A stretch of DNA of 64,000 nt from Nocardiopsis terrae. Its GTDB lineage: Bacteria; Actinomycetota; Actinomycetes; Streptosporangiales; Streptosporangiaceae. Of the stretch, positions 42,481 through 51,821 are shown in pieces. Under the pieces are notes generated by a model, which ran no database searches, had not been told where the DNA came from, and saw only the letters and a list, made by a program, of their open reading frames with translations. The stretch spans positions 241,142 through 305,141 of the forward strand of contig NZ_BMXJ01000004.1 in assembly GCF_014651695.1 (NCBI RefSeq), read 5' to 3'. The number at the start of each line of letters is the position of its first letter. The first letter of the stretch is position 1. The position numbers and the translations under genes are program-made.

Positions 42481-43779
42481 ATGTCGAACAAGGAAGCCGG
42501 GTCTGCACCCGAGCCCCGAGCTCACGAGCCCGCGCAGCACACCGAGCAGCGCGGCGCCGAGGACCGCACAAGCGGGCGCAACACAGCGGTGCTGGTCTCA
42601 TTCACCGCTCTGACGAACCTGGCCGACGGGGTCCTCAAGATCTCTTTGCCTCTGATCGCCACTCGCATCACCGAGTCCCCCGCGCAGATCGCCCTGGTGG
42701 CGATGTCACTGTCACTGCCCTGGCTGCTGACCGCCCTGCACGTGGGGGTCATGGTCGACCGGTTCGACCGGCGCCGGTTGGTGTGGATCGCCAACCTGAT
42801 GCGCCTGGGTGCGATGACGTGGCTCATCACGGCCCTGCTCAGCGACACCATCACCCTGACCCTGATCTACACCGCCGGTGCGGTACTCGGCGTCGCCGAG
42901 GTCATCGCGATGACCTCGATCGCCTCCCTCGTACCCGCGGCAGTCCGACCGGCCAAGCGCCAGCGCGCGAACGCCTGGGTAGCGGGGGCCGAAACTGCCT
43001 GCAGCGAGTTCACCGGTCCCTTCCTGGGCGGGCTGCTCATGGCCCTGGGGGCGAGCATCGCCCTGGGCGCGACCGCGATCGGCTACGCGATCGGCATTTT
43101 GACCCTGCTTCTGCTGATCGGGCGCTTCACCCCCGACTTCGACCGGTCGAACCCCACGACCGGCGTGCACGAGCGCATCGCCGAAGGACTGCGCTTCCTC
43201 TGGAACCACCGGCTGCTGCGCGGGATGGCGGCGTTGATGGTGGTCCTGGCCGCCACCTGGGGAGCCTGGCTGGCGCTGATGCCGCTGGTGGCCAAGACCA
43301 TGATGGGCCTGAGTGACCAGGAGTACGGCATCCTGCTCAGCGCGCTGGGCGCCGGAGGGATCATTGGCGCGCTGAGCGTCTCCTGGATCAACCGGATGGT
43401 GGGGCAGCGCTGGGCGATGCTCCTGGATCTGCTGGGCACCGCCGCGATGGTGGCCGCTCCCGCGTTGACCACCAACCTGTGGATCGTCAGCATCGCGGCG
43501 TTCATGGGTGGCATGGGCGGCACGCTGTGGGCGGTCAACACCCGAACCATCAGTCAGCGGCTTGTGCCTTCGGGGATGCTGGGCCGATACAATTCCGCAG
43601 CCCGCCTGTTCAGTTGGGGTGCGATGCCCCTGGGCGCTGGTCTGGTCGGGGTACTGGCGGAGTTCATCGGTATCCAGGCCGCGTTCGGGCTCTTCGCCCT
43701 GGCGTCGCTCCTGATGATCATTCCCTTTTTCCGCACCGTCACCCCTCAGGCACTCGCCGAGGTCCCGGAGTACCGTTGA
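42481..43779 (+). CDS. MFS exporter (EntS/MFS_3-like)
   Basis: 432 residues, about twelve membrane helices after a 35-residue polar N-terminus. The loop motif GVMVDRFDRRRLVWIANLMR (the G-x3-D-R-x-x-R/K type) and the second-half GGIIGALSVSWINRMVGQR are typical of drug or siderophore exporters. It diverges from the biosynthetic operon and probably exports the product and protects the producer. The start has a perfect AAGGAGG six bases upstream. Confidence 0.9.
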   Translation: MSNKEAGSAPEPRAHEPAQHTEQRGAEDRTSGRNTAVLVSFTALTNLADGVLKISLPLIATRITESPAQIALVAMSLSLPWLLTALHVGVMVDRFDRRRLVWIANLMRLGAMTWLITALLSDTITLTLIYTAGAVLGVAEVIAMTSIASLVPAAVRPAKRQRANAWVAGAETACSEFTGPFLGGLLMALGASIALGATAIGYAIGILTLLLLIGRFTPDFDRSNPTTGVHERIAEGLRFLWNHRLLRGMAALMVVLAATWGAWLALMPLVAKTMMGLSDQEYGILLSALGAGGIIGALSVSWINRMVGQRWAMLLDLLGTAAMVAAPALTTNLWIVSIAAFMGGMGGTLWAVNTRTISQRLVPSGMLGRYNSAARLFSWGAMPLGAGLVGVLAEFIGIQAAFGLFALASLLMIIPFFRTVTPQALAEVPEYR

Positions 43780-44008
43780 CCGCATCGGAGAACCGTGGCT
43801 TATTCCGCTGAGGCCCACCCGGACCAAAAAGTTCCACCTATTTACCCATAAGCCCTTCCTATCACTATCATCCAGCGAATCGCCTCGAACTACTCCTCGC
43901 TCAAATATATTGGACCCACCATCGACACCGGTCCACCCCGGGATTCCTTGGATGCCCTCGGTTCAAGTTTCCCGCATGGCCGGCGCGGAGCCAGCGAAGG
44001 AGTAGTTC

Positions 44009-45271
44009 GTGACGGTTACTTTCGAAAAAATCTCGCCGAATCTGGACCTGAACCACAAAGTCAACCTGCGCAAAGCGCGCGGTGAGTCCCTCGTGAACAT
44101 GGCCTTCGGTGAGGCGAGGCTCCCGCCCTTCCCCGCCTTGGTGGATCACCTCATCGCCGGGGCGCGGCGCAACTCCTACGGATCCGTCCTCGGCGATGAT
44201 CAGGCCCGTGAAGCCGTGTCCGGGTACTTCACCCGCCGCCGCCAACCCACGAGTCCGGACCAGGTGATTCTCGCACCGGGCAGCAAACCGCTGCTCATGG
44301 CACTGAGCCTCGTGCTTCCCGGAGACGTCCTGCTTCCCAGGCCCTGCTGGAACACCTACGCGCCACAGGCTCACCTGGCCGGAAAGCGCGCCTACGGGAT
44401 TCCGATCCCGGACGACTGCGGAGGCGTACCCGAGCCAACCGCCCTGCGCGACAGCATCCGCGCCGCCAGGCTTTTGGGGCACGACCCCCGCATCGTCGTA
44501 GTGACCCTGCCGGACAATCCGACCGGCACCCTGGCCCCGCCTGACACGGTCCGCGAGATCTGCGCGATCGCGGAGGAGGAGGATCTGTTCATCGTGTCGG
44601 ACGAGATCTATCGCGATCTCGTCCATGACACACGGGCACAGATACTGAGCCCGGCCGAAGTCGTGCCCCACCGCGTCGTGGTGACCAGTGGGCTGTCCAA
44701 GAGCCTGGCCATCGGCGGTTGGCGTATCGGGGTTGCCCGGTTTCCGTCCTCGTCAGCCGGTATGCACGTCCGAGACGGAGTGGCGTCGGCGGCCAGCGAG
44801 ATCTGGTCGACCCTGGCCCGTCCGATGCAGTCCGTGGCCGCCTATGCGTTCAGCGAACCACCGGAACTACGCGCACACGTCGCGGCCACTGCGCGCCTGC
44901 ACGGCGAGCTCGCCCGCGCGGTGCACGGCATCATGGTCAACGCGGGTGCCACCTGCCGCAGGCCGACGGGCGGGTTCTACGTATACCCCGACTTCGAGCC
45001 GCTCCGCGCCAACCTCGCGCTCCACGGCGTCACCGACTCCGACTCCCTGCGCGACCACCTCCTGGAAGAGTACGGAATCGCTGTGCTCGCGGGTCACTTG
45101 CTGGGGGACGACTCCAAGGCGCTTCGGTTCAAGGCGGCCACATCCATGCTCTACGGGGAGAACGAGGAGCAGCAGTGGGCCGCGCTGAACGCCCCGAGAC
45201 CGCTCGCCTTGCCGCATATACGTGAGTACCTCACGCGTATCGAAGAAGCCATCGCCAAGCTGTGTGCGTGA
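44009..45271 (+). CDS. PLP-dependent class I/II aminotransferase
   Basis: 420 residues from a GTG with GAAGGAG upstream. Fold type I landmarks: APGSKPLLMAL, LPDNPTGTLAP, IVSDEIYRDLVHD (Asp contacting the PLP pyridine) and the Schiff-base Lys in TSGLSKSLAIGGWRIG, plus a final Arg region for the carboxylate (LRFKAATS). It probably supplies or converts an amino-acid precursor. The preceding 229-bp spacer (43780-44008) is A/T-rich and likely holds its own promoter. Confidence 0.9.
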   Translation: MTVTFEKISPNLDLNHKVNLRKARGESLVNMAFGEARLPPFPALVDHLIAGARRNSYGSVLGDDQAREAVSGYFTRRRQPTSPDQVILAPGSKPLLMALSLVLPGDVLLPRPCWNTYAPQAHLAGKRAYGIPIPDDCGGVPEPTALRDSIRAARLLGHDPRIVVVTLPDNPTGTLAPPDTVREICAIAEEEDLFIVSDEIYRDLVHDTRAQILSPAEVVPHRVVVTSGLSKSLAIGGWRIGVARFPSSSAGMHVRDGVASAASEIWSTLARPMQSVAAYAFSEPPELRAHVAATARLHGELARAVHGIMVNAGATCRRPTGGFYVYPDFEPLRANLALHGVTDSDSLRDHLLEEYGIAVLAGHLLGDDSKALRFKAATSMLYGENEEQQWAALNAPRPLALPHIREYLTRIEEAIAKLCA

Positions 45272-45298
45272 ACACCGGACGGTATCGGAGTGTTGGCC

Positions 45299-46399
45299 AT
45301 GTCCCAGCGGTCGGTCCTGCGACCCCAACAGCAGACGACGGGTACCACACCGGGGCCGCCCCGGCACCGGTTGGCCCATGGACCACTTCTTCTGCCTTTC
45401 CGCGGACACCGCTACCGCGACGGCGAGGACCTCCGCCTGGAAGGAGCCCCCGCTCTATACGTGATCGAACAGGTGAGCCAGGGACGTACCGTCCAGCGCG
45501 GGGTCATCGGTGCGCTCGACCTCGGTTCGGCTGACGGTTCCGTCATCCCCCATGAGAACATCATCCCGGCCAAGGTCGACCTCCAATACCGGATAGCGCG
45601 TATGGTCCACGGGTACCCCGAACCGATCATGCTCGCCAGCAGCGGCGGAGTCGGTGCTCGTGGTCTGGCCGCGGTCACCCTCCGGGCACCGGACCAGGAG
45701 TTCACCTCCCCGGAAGGAACCACGCACAGACTCTGGGCGTGCACCGATCGCGACGAGCAACGTTCACTGACAGAAGGGCTGGACCGGGCACCGGTGCTGG
45801 TCGCTGACGGTCATCATCGCTTCGAAGCGGCTCTGCGCTGTCGACGGGAGTTCAGGGACCGCCGCAACGCCGACCGTGTCCCGGCCCTGTTGGTCGACAC
45901 CGATCTGCACCCGCTGCGGTTGTCAGCCATCCACCGCTGGCTTCCGAATCTGGATCCCGCATGGGCGATCGCGCGGCTGAGCCGAGGCGCCTCCGTGACC
46001 GAGTGGCACGGACCCGCGCGGGATCCCGTACCGGGGGAGTTCATGCTGACCGGCAAGGGACGGACGTGGTCGGTTTCCGCTGTGGACCGCGGGTGGACGG
46101 ACCAGGCGCTTGCGAGACACCCCTCGGCATGGCGTGACCTGGACACGGTGATCCTCCACCACCTGCTGATCGACCGGGTCTGGGCTTCCAGCCGCGCTGG
46201 TGAGGACATCCGCTATATCCACGACTCCGCTGTGGAGCACGGAGCCCCTCCGCCCGAGGGCACGTTGGTGCTTCTCGCTCCGCCCGCCCTGAACCACGTA
46301 CGCGACCTCGCCGAATCCGGAACCCGTCTCCCGCACAAGACCACATCGTTCGAGCCCAAACCACTCCCATGGCAGCTGTACTACCGGTGGGACTCCTGA
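45299..46399 (+). CDS. DUF1015 family protein
   Basis: 366 residues. Family signatures are IPHENIIPAK near the N-terminus, LVADGHHRFEAAL in the middle and PHKTTSFEPKPLPWQLYYRW at the C-terminus. DUF1015 is widespread and poorly characterised; the conserved His/Asp motifs suggest an enzyme. It follows the aminotransferase by 27 bp, so they are probably co-transcribed. Start ATG 45299 has GGAG eight bases upstream; GTG 45290 is an alternative. The 326 bp after its stop hold no gene I can support. Confidence 0.8.
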   Translation: MSQRSVLRPQQQTTGTTPGPPRHRLAHGPLLLPFRGHRYRDGEDLRLEGAPALYVIEQVSQGRTVQRGVIGALDLGSADGSVIPHENIIPAKVDLQYRIARMVHGYPEPIMLASSGGVGARGLAAVTLRAPDQEFTSPEGTTHRLWACTDRDEQRSLTEGLDRAPVLVADGHHRFEAALRCRREFRDRRNADRVPALLVDTDLHPLRLSAIHRWLPNLDPAWAIARLSRGASVTEWHGPARDPVPGEFMLTGKGRTWSVSAVDRGWTDQALARHPSAWRDLDTVILHHLLIDRVWASSRAGEDIRYIHDSAVEHGAPPPEGTLVLLAPPALNHVRDLAESGTRLPHKTTSFEPKPLPWQLYYRWDS

Positions 46400-46725
46400 G
46401 CGACTGCCGAGTACGCGTTTGGTGGTGTGTGCCGATCCAAGGATTCCAGGGAGGTCATGTCCCTTGGAGTGGTGGAACTCCTCGGAGCAGGTTTTGCGGG
46501 CCATGCCCTGATTCTTGCTTCCTTCCGAAACGTGTTCCGGGTACAGCGAATCCAGGATCCGAGGTCAAGGAGCACGAGCCATCCAGGACTATCAAGGCAA
46601 AGCCCGTTCACCGGTTAGTCTATTGCCCACTCAGCTACCCGACCGTAAAAGCATCTGGTGAAATAAATAACCTGCTACTTGCGCACACCAGTTAGACTTG
46701 TGGTAACGACTGAAAGGGGAAGGGC

Positions 46726-47334
46726 ATGGAGCGGCCAGAGGCGGCGGAAAGAATCGAACTATTCGCCAACACCTTCGACTTGGAGAGCGGACGCGACGAC
46801 TTGGCTGACGCAGAACGGCTCAGACAATGGCTCGTGCGTGCCAGACTCATAGAGCGCACCTCCTCGGTTGGTGACGAGGAACACCGCATGTGCCTTGAAC
46901 TGCGTGCCGGAATCCGCGAGGTGCTATCCACCGAAGGACCGCATGAGCCCCACCGCCTGGCCGCGGCCGAGGTGATACTGGAAAAACTCCCCGTTCTTGT
47001 TAGTTTCACGGGTTCGTCATCCACCGTTGCGGGGCAGCGCTCAGGGGCCGTTCTCGTACCGGCTACCGGACTGGCACCTGTGCACAGGGCGTGCGCACTA
47101 CTCGCCCTGGATTGGGCGACACTGGTGATGACAGGGCAGGCCAGACGGCTCAAAAGGTGTGCTGAGCACAGCTGCCTCTGGGTCTTCTGGGACGGATCGA
47201 AGAACCAGAGCCGCCGTTGGTGCTCCATGAAGGTCTGCGGCAACCGTACGAAATCCCGCCGTCACAACGAGCGCTCCAGGCGCCCCCGAACACCTGCCGC
47301 CCTACCGCCCGGGCACGGCGAAGGATCGGAGTGA
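46726..47334 (+). CDS. CGNR zinc-finger (ABATE-type) probable regulator
   Basis: 202 residues. The N-terminal helical domain (FANTFDLESGRDDLADAERL) is of the ABATE/DUF1470 type. The C-terminal CGNR zinc finger has a first Cys pair in RCAEHSCLWVFWD and a second in WCSMKVCGNR followed by a basic tail. Such proteins are presumed stress- or pathway-linked transcription factors. A strong AAAGGGGAAGGG precedes the ATG, and the upstream spacer is A/T-rich. Confidence 0.85.
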   Translation: MERPEAAERIELFANTFDLESGRDDLADAERLRQWLVRARLIERTSSVGDEEHRMCLELRAGIREVLSTEGPHEPHRLAAAEVILEKLPVLVSFTGSSSTVAGQRSGAVLVPATGLAPVHRACALLALDWATLVMTGQARRLKRCAEHSCLWVFWDGSKNQSRRWCSMKVCGNRTKSRRHNERSRRPRTPAALPPGHGEGSE

Positions 47335-47444
47335 AACCGCGAGGCCAACATCGTATGAGCTGGGAAGACGGCGGTGTTTCCGCCCGAACCAGCCTCACCG
47401 CTCGCGCCCCTACCTGCTCAGAACACGCGTGGGCGGGTAGGTGA

Positions 47445-47879
47445 TCAACCCTCTCGATCAGATCCCGAGGTTTCCCGGGTGGATTCGTCGAACGCGTAGA
47501 ACCTGCGCCAGGTACACAGGAGGCCGTGTTCCGAGATAGTGAAGAAGTCGGCGAAGAACTCGGCACGGGAGCGGCTCGCGTCAGGCGAGTGCGGGGTGAG
47601 GGTGCCCGTGACGATCACGTCCGCGCCGCTGGAGATCACCCGTTCCGGGTGGCTTCGCCCATGTTCGACACACTGTTCGAAGACGAAAGCGGCCGCGGCC
47701 TCCGGGGCTCGCGCACGGTCGGGGTCAGTAGCGCAGAAACCACTCTCGCTGTCCAGGAGGGAGGCGTACCCGTCGAGGTCACGCTCGTCCAGGTACAGGT
47801 ATGACAGCAGGACATGCTCCACTCCTACGGAGGCGATCTGCGCGCTGAGGGTTCGTCGAACTTCATGTGAGGTGGACAC
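47445..47879 (-). CDS. SnoaL/NTF2-like protein
   Basis: 144 residues. LLSYLYLDERDLDGYASLL near the start, VISSGADVIVTGTLTPHS and FADFFTISEHGLLCTWRRFY give the SnoaL_4 cone-shaped fold, used by small enzymes such as cyclases, hydroxylases and isomerases. Start chosen at GTG 47879 (GAAGG seven bases upstream, normal family length); an ATG at 47930 would add a basic extension without a spaced ribosome site. Whether it belongs to the biosynthetic locus is unclear. Confidence 0.6.
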   Translation of the reverse strand: MSTSHEVRRTLSAQIASVGVEHVLLSYLYLDERDLDGYASLLDSESGFCATDPDRARAPEAAAAFVFEQCVEHGRSHPERVISSGADVIVTGTLTPHSPDASRSRAEFFADFFTISEHGLLCTWRRFYAFDESTRETSGSDREG

Positions 47880-47989
47880 AAGGCGCCTTCGTCGTCGGTG
47901 TTCCGATCTAACGCTTCCATCCTGCGCCAACAGATAATTGTTGGACTATCGTGCGGATATCACCTGGGCCCGTGCGGCACACCAAGCTC

Positions 47990-48078
47990 GTTCATGGCCA
48001 TGGGCCCCACACCCTGTTCTGCGCCCTGCTCATCGGTGTCCGCGCCGTGATCTCCGGCGCCACACATCAAGAACCACC
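47990..48078 (+). pseudogene. Scrap of an ISAs1-type transposase N-terminus
   Basis: The frame HGHGPHTLFCALLIGVRAVISGATHQEP parallels the segment HGRWYPLHCLLTICACAVISGARTIEE of the intact transposase at 51951-53183, without start or continuation. It lies in the otherwise empty 376-bp spacer before the SARP gene. The similarity is short but in the right order. Confidence 0.5.
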
Positions 48079-48255
48079 CAACAAAGCGGTGAACCCGTGT
48101 GGCCGGTTCCGGACTTCCCCATCCGGCGTCGCAGCGAACTCCATAGTGGGTCCGTACAGGTCAGTACGTAATTTCGTGTGCACGGACCGCATCCGCTCCC
48201 CTGTCACCCAAGTTTGCTCCAGATTCGCTGCCTGATAATAAGAAACACTCGGAGA

Positions 48256-51114
48256 GTGGATCGTTCGCTAGCCTCTGGAGGAGAGATCGACACGCTACGG
48301 GCATCACCCGAAACCCATTTCAGGCTGCTCGGGCCGCTGAAGGTCATCGGACCGAACGGTCCGCTGATCATCCCTTCAGGGCGTCAGCAGATCGTCCTGG
48401 GAGCCTTCCTCGTCGAACTCGAACGGGTGGTCTCCATCGACCAATTGATTGATCTCATCTGGGAATACGATCCCCCGAACACTGCACGCACTCAGGTGCA
48501 GATCTGCGTCTCTCTGCTGCGACGGCTCCTAGCACCCACCGGCGCGGAAATCGCGACCCACGCGCCCGGCTACCAACTGGTGGTCGAGCCCTGGAGAGTC
48601 GACGCCCACGTTCAGCGGAACCTGGCGAACGAGGCGGCTGCCTTGCTGAAGGAGGGCCGACGGGAAGAGGCGGCTGACCGATACCGCGCCGCCGCCGCGC
48701 TGTGGACCGGCCCCACTCTGAACGGCCTAGGGTCGGGCCCTCTACGGGCCAGGGCCGCCCAGCTCGACGAGGAACGGATCTCCCTCATCGAGTCCCGGCT
48801 GGAGATCGAGCTCGATTTGGGCAGACACAGGCAGGTCATCGGCGAGATCGGCGCCCTGGTCGAAGAGTACCCACTACGTGAACGCCTGCGGGCGCAACTC
48901 ATGCTTGCCCTGTACCGCTCGGGACGCCAGGCCGACGCACTGAACGCCTACCGGGTAGGCCGTGAGCTACTCGTGGAAGAGCTCGGTCTGGAGCCCGGGG
49001 AAGAACTCCGGGATCTGGAGAGCGCGGTGTTGTCCGCGGACCCAGCCCTACGCGCCCCGGAGACCTGGCGGGAGAAAACCCTCACCATGGCAGGTCACCC
49101 CTCGGCTGGTCGAAGCGTGCCCCGGCAACTGCCCTCGGACACCTCTGACTTCATCGGACGAAAGCACGTCATCACCGACCTACGTAACGCTCTTCTGGAA
49201 GGAGAGGCCGCCAACGTGGCGGTGCTCATGGGCCGTCCAGGCGTGGGTAAGAGCGCCACCGCGGTGCGGGTCGCTCACCTCCTGGCCGACGAGCACTACC
49301 CTGATGGCCAGCTCTACTGCGATCTCAGGGCGACCCGGGGAACCCCGGTCTCCGCGACCACCGCTCTCAGCAGGTTCCTGCGTGCCCTTGGGGTCCCAGC
49401 CCAGGCTATCCCCGAGGACGTCGACGAGCGGGCCGCCATTTACCGGGAGCTCCTGGCCACACGTCGAATGCTCGTCGTACTGGACGACGCGGCCCTGGAG
49501 TCACAGTTGCTTCCCCTGCTCCCCGCCGGACCCGGGTGCGGGGTCGTCATCACTTCCAGATACTTTCTCACCGGACTTCCCGGGGCGACGTCGATCCAGG
49601 TGGAAAACCTCACTGACGAAGCATCGATCGCATTGCTGAGCCAGGTCCTGGGCGCGGACCGGGTCAGCGCCGAACCGGAGGCCGCCCGAGCGCTGGTGCG
49701 CGCGGTCGGACACCTGCCGCTCGCCTTACGCATCGTCTCCGCCCGTCTGGCGGCCCGCCCTCGGTGGGGCCTGACCGCGATGGTCGAACGCCTGGCCGAT
49801 GAGAGGCACCGCCTCGACGAGCTCGCGCACGGGGACATGACGGTCCGGGCCAGCCTCTCTTTGTCGCATGAGGGAATCGACCCGCTGGCGGCCCGAGCCT
49901 TCAGACTACTCGGCGCTCTGGAGGGACCGACCGTGCCGATGTGGGCGGCGGCGGCCCTACTGGACGACAGCAGGCCCTTTCCCACAGATCTGGTCGAACC
50001 CCTCGTCAACGCGCACATGATCGACATCATCGGTGTGGACTCGGCGAACGAACCGGTCTATCGGTTCCACGAACTGGTACGTGACTACGCTCGCGAACAG
50101 TTGGCGAGGCAGGACGTCGTACACAGACGGGACGCGGTCGCTCGCGTGCTGGGGGGCTGGCTGTCACTGCTGGATTCAGCCAACCAGGTGATGACGGGCG
50201 GCGACTATCTGCGTCTGCGAGGCAACGCTCCACGTTGGAACCCACCCAAGCAATACGTTTCCAGGTTGCTGACCGACCCCTACTGCTGGCTGGAGGCAGA
50301 GCGGGCCAACATCAAGCACACCGTTTTCCAGGCTGTGGCCGAGGGCATGGACGAACACGCCTGGGACGTCGTGGTGGGCTACTCCCTCTTCTTGGGGCGC
50401 AAGGGTTACACCGAGGACATGGACGAGCTCTTCGCCGCGGTCGAACCACTTCTTCGAGAGCGTGAGAACCGTCGCGGGCTCGCAGCGCTCATCGTCTCGG
50501 CGCAGGACGCCAGCCTCGCTCAGCGGGGCTCCCTCGAACGCATCGCACGCGTGAACGAAGCCCTGGACGTTTTCGCGGACTTGGGCGACACGCACGGGCA
50601 AGCCCTGGTGCAACGGCAGCTGGCCGATCTGGTCGACAAGCAGGAGGTGCGTACACGTATTCACCTCTGCGAACAGGCACTACAGGGTTTTATCAAGGTC
50701 GGAGACCTCGGTGGACAACGCAGGTGCTTAATCCTCATGGGTTACCTGCGTTTCCGTGATGGAGACGAGAAGCGAGGCATGGCCGAACTCGGGCAGGGGC
50801 TGTCCCTGGCGGAGAAGAGTGGAGATCCCAGGGCACTGGCACAGGCCCTGCGCAAGATGGGGGTGTTGGAGAAGGAACGCACCGAATACGACCGTGCGTC
50901 AGAGCACCTGGAGCGTGCGTACACGCTGGTCGACACCCTCGACGACCCCGTGGGCAAGGCCATCATCCTGCGGGAACTCGGCAGGGTTCAGGGAATCTCG
51001 GGGCGAACTGCACAGGCACGCTCACTGCTGACCCGCTCAGCGGAAATCTTCGGCGAATTGCGGTTCACAGAGAAGCGGAACGAGGTTGAGCTCGACCTCG
51101 TGGGGCTGGGATGA
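48256..51114 (+). CDS. AfsR/SARP-family pathway regulator (SARP, NB-ARC, TPR)
   Basis: About 952 residues. An OmpR-type winged helix (FRLLGPLKVIG through LLRRLLAPTG, GYQLVV) and a bacterial transcriptional activation domain (to about 270) form the SARP part. An NB-ARC ATPase follows (P-loop GRPGVGKSA at about 325, LVVLDDA, ITSR, HLPLALRI), then TPR-like helices to the end. SARPs bind direct repeats and switch on antibiotic clusters. TTA codons at 49726-49728 and 50728-50730 suggest bldA-dependent translation. The start is uncertain: GTG 48256 is the nearest usable codon, but a fine GGAGGAG at about 48277 has no canonical start after it. Confidence 0.85.
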   Translation: MDRSLASGGEIDTLRASPETHFRLLGPLKVIGPNGPLIIPSGRQQIVLGAFLVELERVVSIDQLIDLIWEYDPPNTARTQVQICVSLLRRLLAPTGAEIATHAPGYQLVVEPWRVDAHVQRNLANEAAALLKEGRREEAADRYRAAAALWTGPTLNGLGSGPLRARAAQLDEERISLIESRLEIELDLGRHRQVIGEIGALVEEYPLRERLRAQLMLALYRSGRQADALNAYRVGRELLVEELGLEPGEELRDLESAVLSADPALRAPETWREKTLTMAGHPSAGRSVPRQLPSDTSDFIGRKHVITDLRNALLEGEAANVAVLMGRPGVGKSATAVRVAHLLADEHYPDGQLYCDLRATRGTPVSATTALSRFLRALGVPAQAIPEDVDERAAIYRELLATRRMLVVLDDAALESQLLPLLPAGPGCGVVITSRYFLTGLPGATSIQVENLTDEASIALLSQVLGADRVSAEPEAARALVRAVGHLPLALRIVSARLAARPRWGLTAMVERLADERHRLDELAHGDMTVRASLSLSHEGIDPLAARAFRLLGALEGPTVPMWAAAALLDDSRPFPTDLVEPLVNAHMIDIIGVDSANEPVYRFHELVRDYAREQLARQDVVHRRDAVARVLGGWLSLLDSANQVMTGGDYLRLRGNAPRWNPPKQYVSRLLTDPYCWLEAERANIKHTVFQAVAEGMDEHAWDVVVGYSLFLGRKGYTEDMDELFAAVEPLLRERENRRGLAALIVSAQDASLAQRGSLERIARVNEALDVFADLGDTHGQALVQRQLADLVDKQEVRTRIHLCEQALQGFIKVGDLGGQRRCLILMGYLRFRDGDEKRGMAELGQGLSLAEKSGDPRALAQALRKMGVLEKERTEYDRASEHLERAYTLVDTLDDPVGKAIILRELGRVQGISGRTAQARSLLTRSAEIFGELRFTEKRNEVELDLVGLG

Positions 51115-51125
51115 AAGTCCCTCCC

Positions 51126-51356
51126 TCAGTCTTCCCACGGGTCGCTCTCAGAAGCCGCGCAGGTGTTCTGGGACATAGCGCACACCCGACTGGCGGAGGC
51201 CGTGTCAGCGTACAGATCAGCCTTCACACCGACCACGCCCGCCGGGTGAGAAGCACTCTGGCCAACGAGCGACACCCCGAGGCAAGCGGTTCCCGCAAAG
51301 ACGAAAGTGGAGGCGAGGACACCGGCGGGGTGGATCAGCTTGGTCGTGGTCTTCAT
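51126..51356 (-). CDS. Small secreted protein with signal peptide
   Basis: 76 residues. MKTTTKLIHPAG then a hydrophobic run ASTFVFAGTACLGVSLVG look like a signal peptide with likely cleavage after about residue 35. The 40-residue mature part (Ala/Ser/Val-rich, acidic end) has two Cys seven residues apart (VCAMSQNTC) that could form a disulphide. ATG has AAAGG upstream. Convergent with the SARP gene, with 11 bp between stops. No family recognised; could be a signalling or surface peptide. Confidence 0.6.
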   Translation of the reverse strand: MKTTTKLIHPAGVLASTFVFAGTACLGVSLVGQSASHPAGVVGVKADLYADTASASRVCAMSQNTCAASESDPWED

Positions 51357-51821
51357 CGTGGGAGCCTTTCGCGTGGGTCCTGTTCATTCGAGATGACCAC
51401 AACTTAGGCAGTGAAGTTCGATTCTCCCTATCAATCCGTTATTCGAACGGCTTCCCCGTGAAAAGAGTTCGATATGACATCAGTCCAGCCCGGTTTTCAA
51501 GGGTTCGCAATTTGATGGATGACCGACATCAGACCGGCGGAATTAGTTATTTCAACTAAGCCGTCCTGGAGATTTCAAGCTCGGTGTGCTGCTTAGCACT
51601 CCAGCCGCACTCGGATATCTCGGTTCGAGCAACCCCCGGACATGAGACGGGCACTGCAACGGAAGCCGATCCCACCGGGCGAACGGGTTCGACGACCTGT
51701 TCTCCCAGCTCGTAGCGCCCTCCTTCGGCCGCAGAGAGCCCCGACCGCGCGCCCGATCCTCAGCGCTGTCCCCGAACTGCACGAACACGGGAAACCCGCG
51801 CTCCTCCTTCGCCCCCACCTG
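51357..51821. other. A/T-rich gene-free interval with repeated TTCG motifs
   Basis: No credible gene. The first part is A/T-rich and contains five TTCG cores (51387, 51417, 51442, 51468, 51504), mostly as GTTCGA or ATTCGA, upstream of the small secreted protein. The remainder up to the insertion sequence shows nothing recognisable. Confidence 0.4.

Noticed and set aside
46418..46695. Short frames on both strands after the DUF1015 gene
   Set aside because: No ribosome site, no similarity and an atypical composition; treated as an intergenic spacer.
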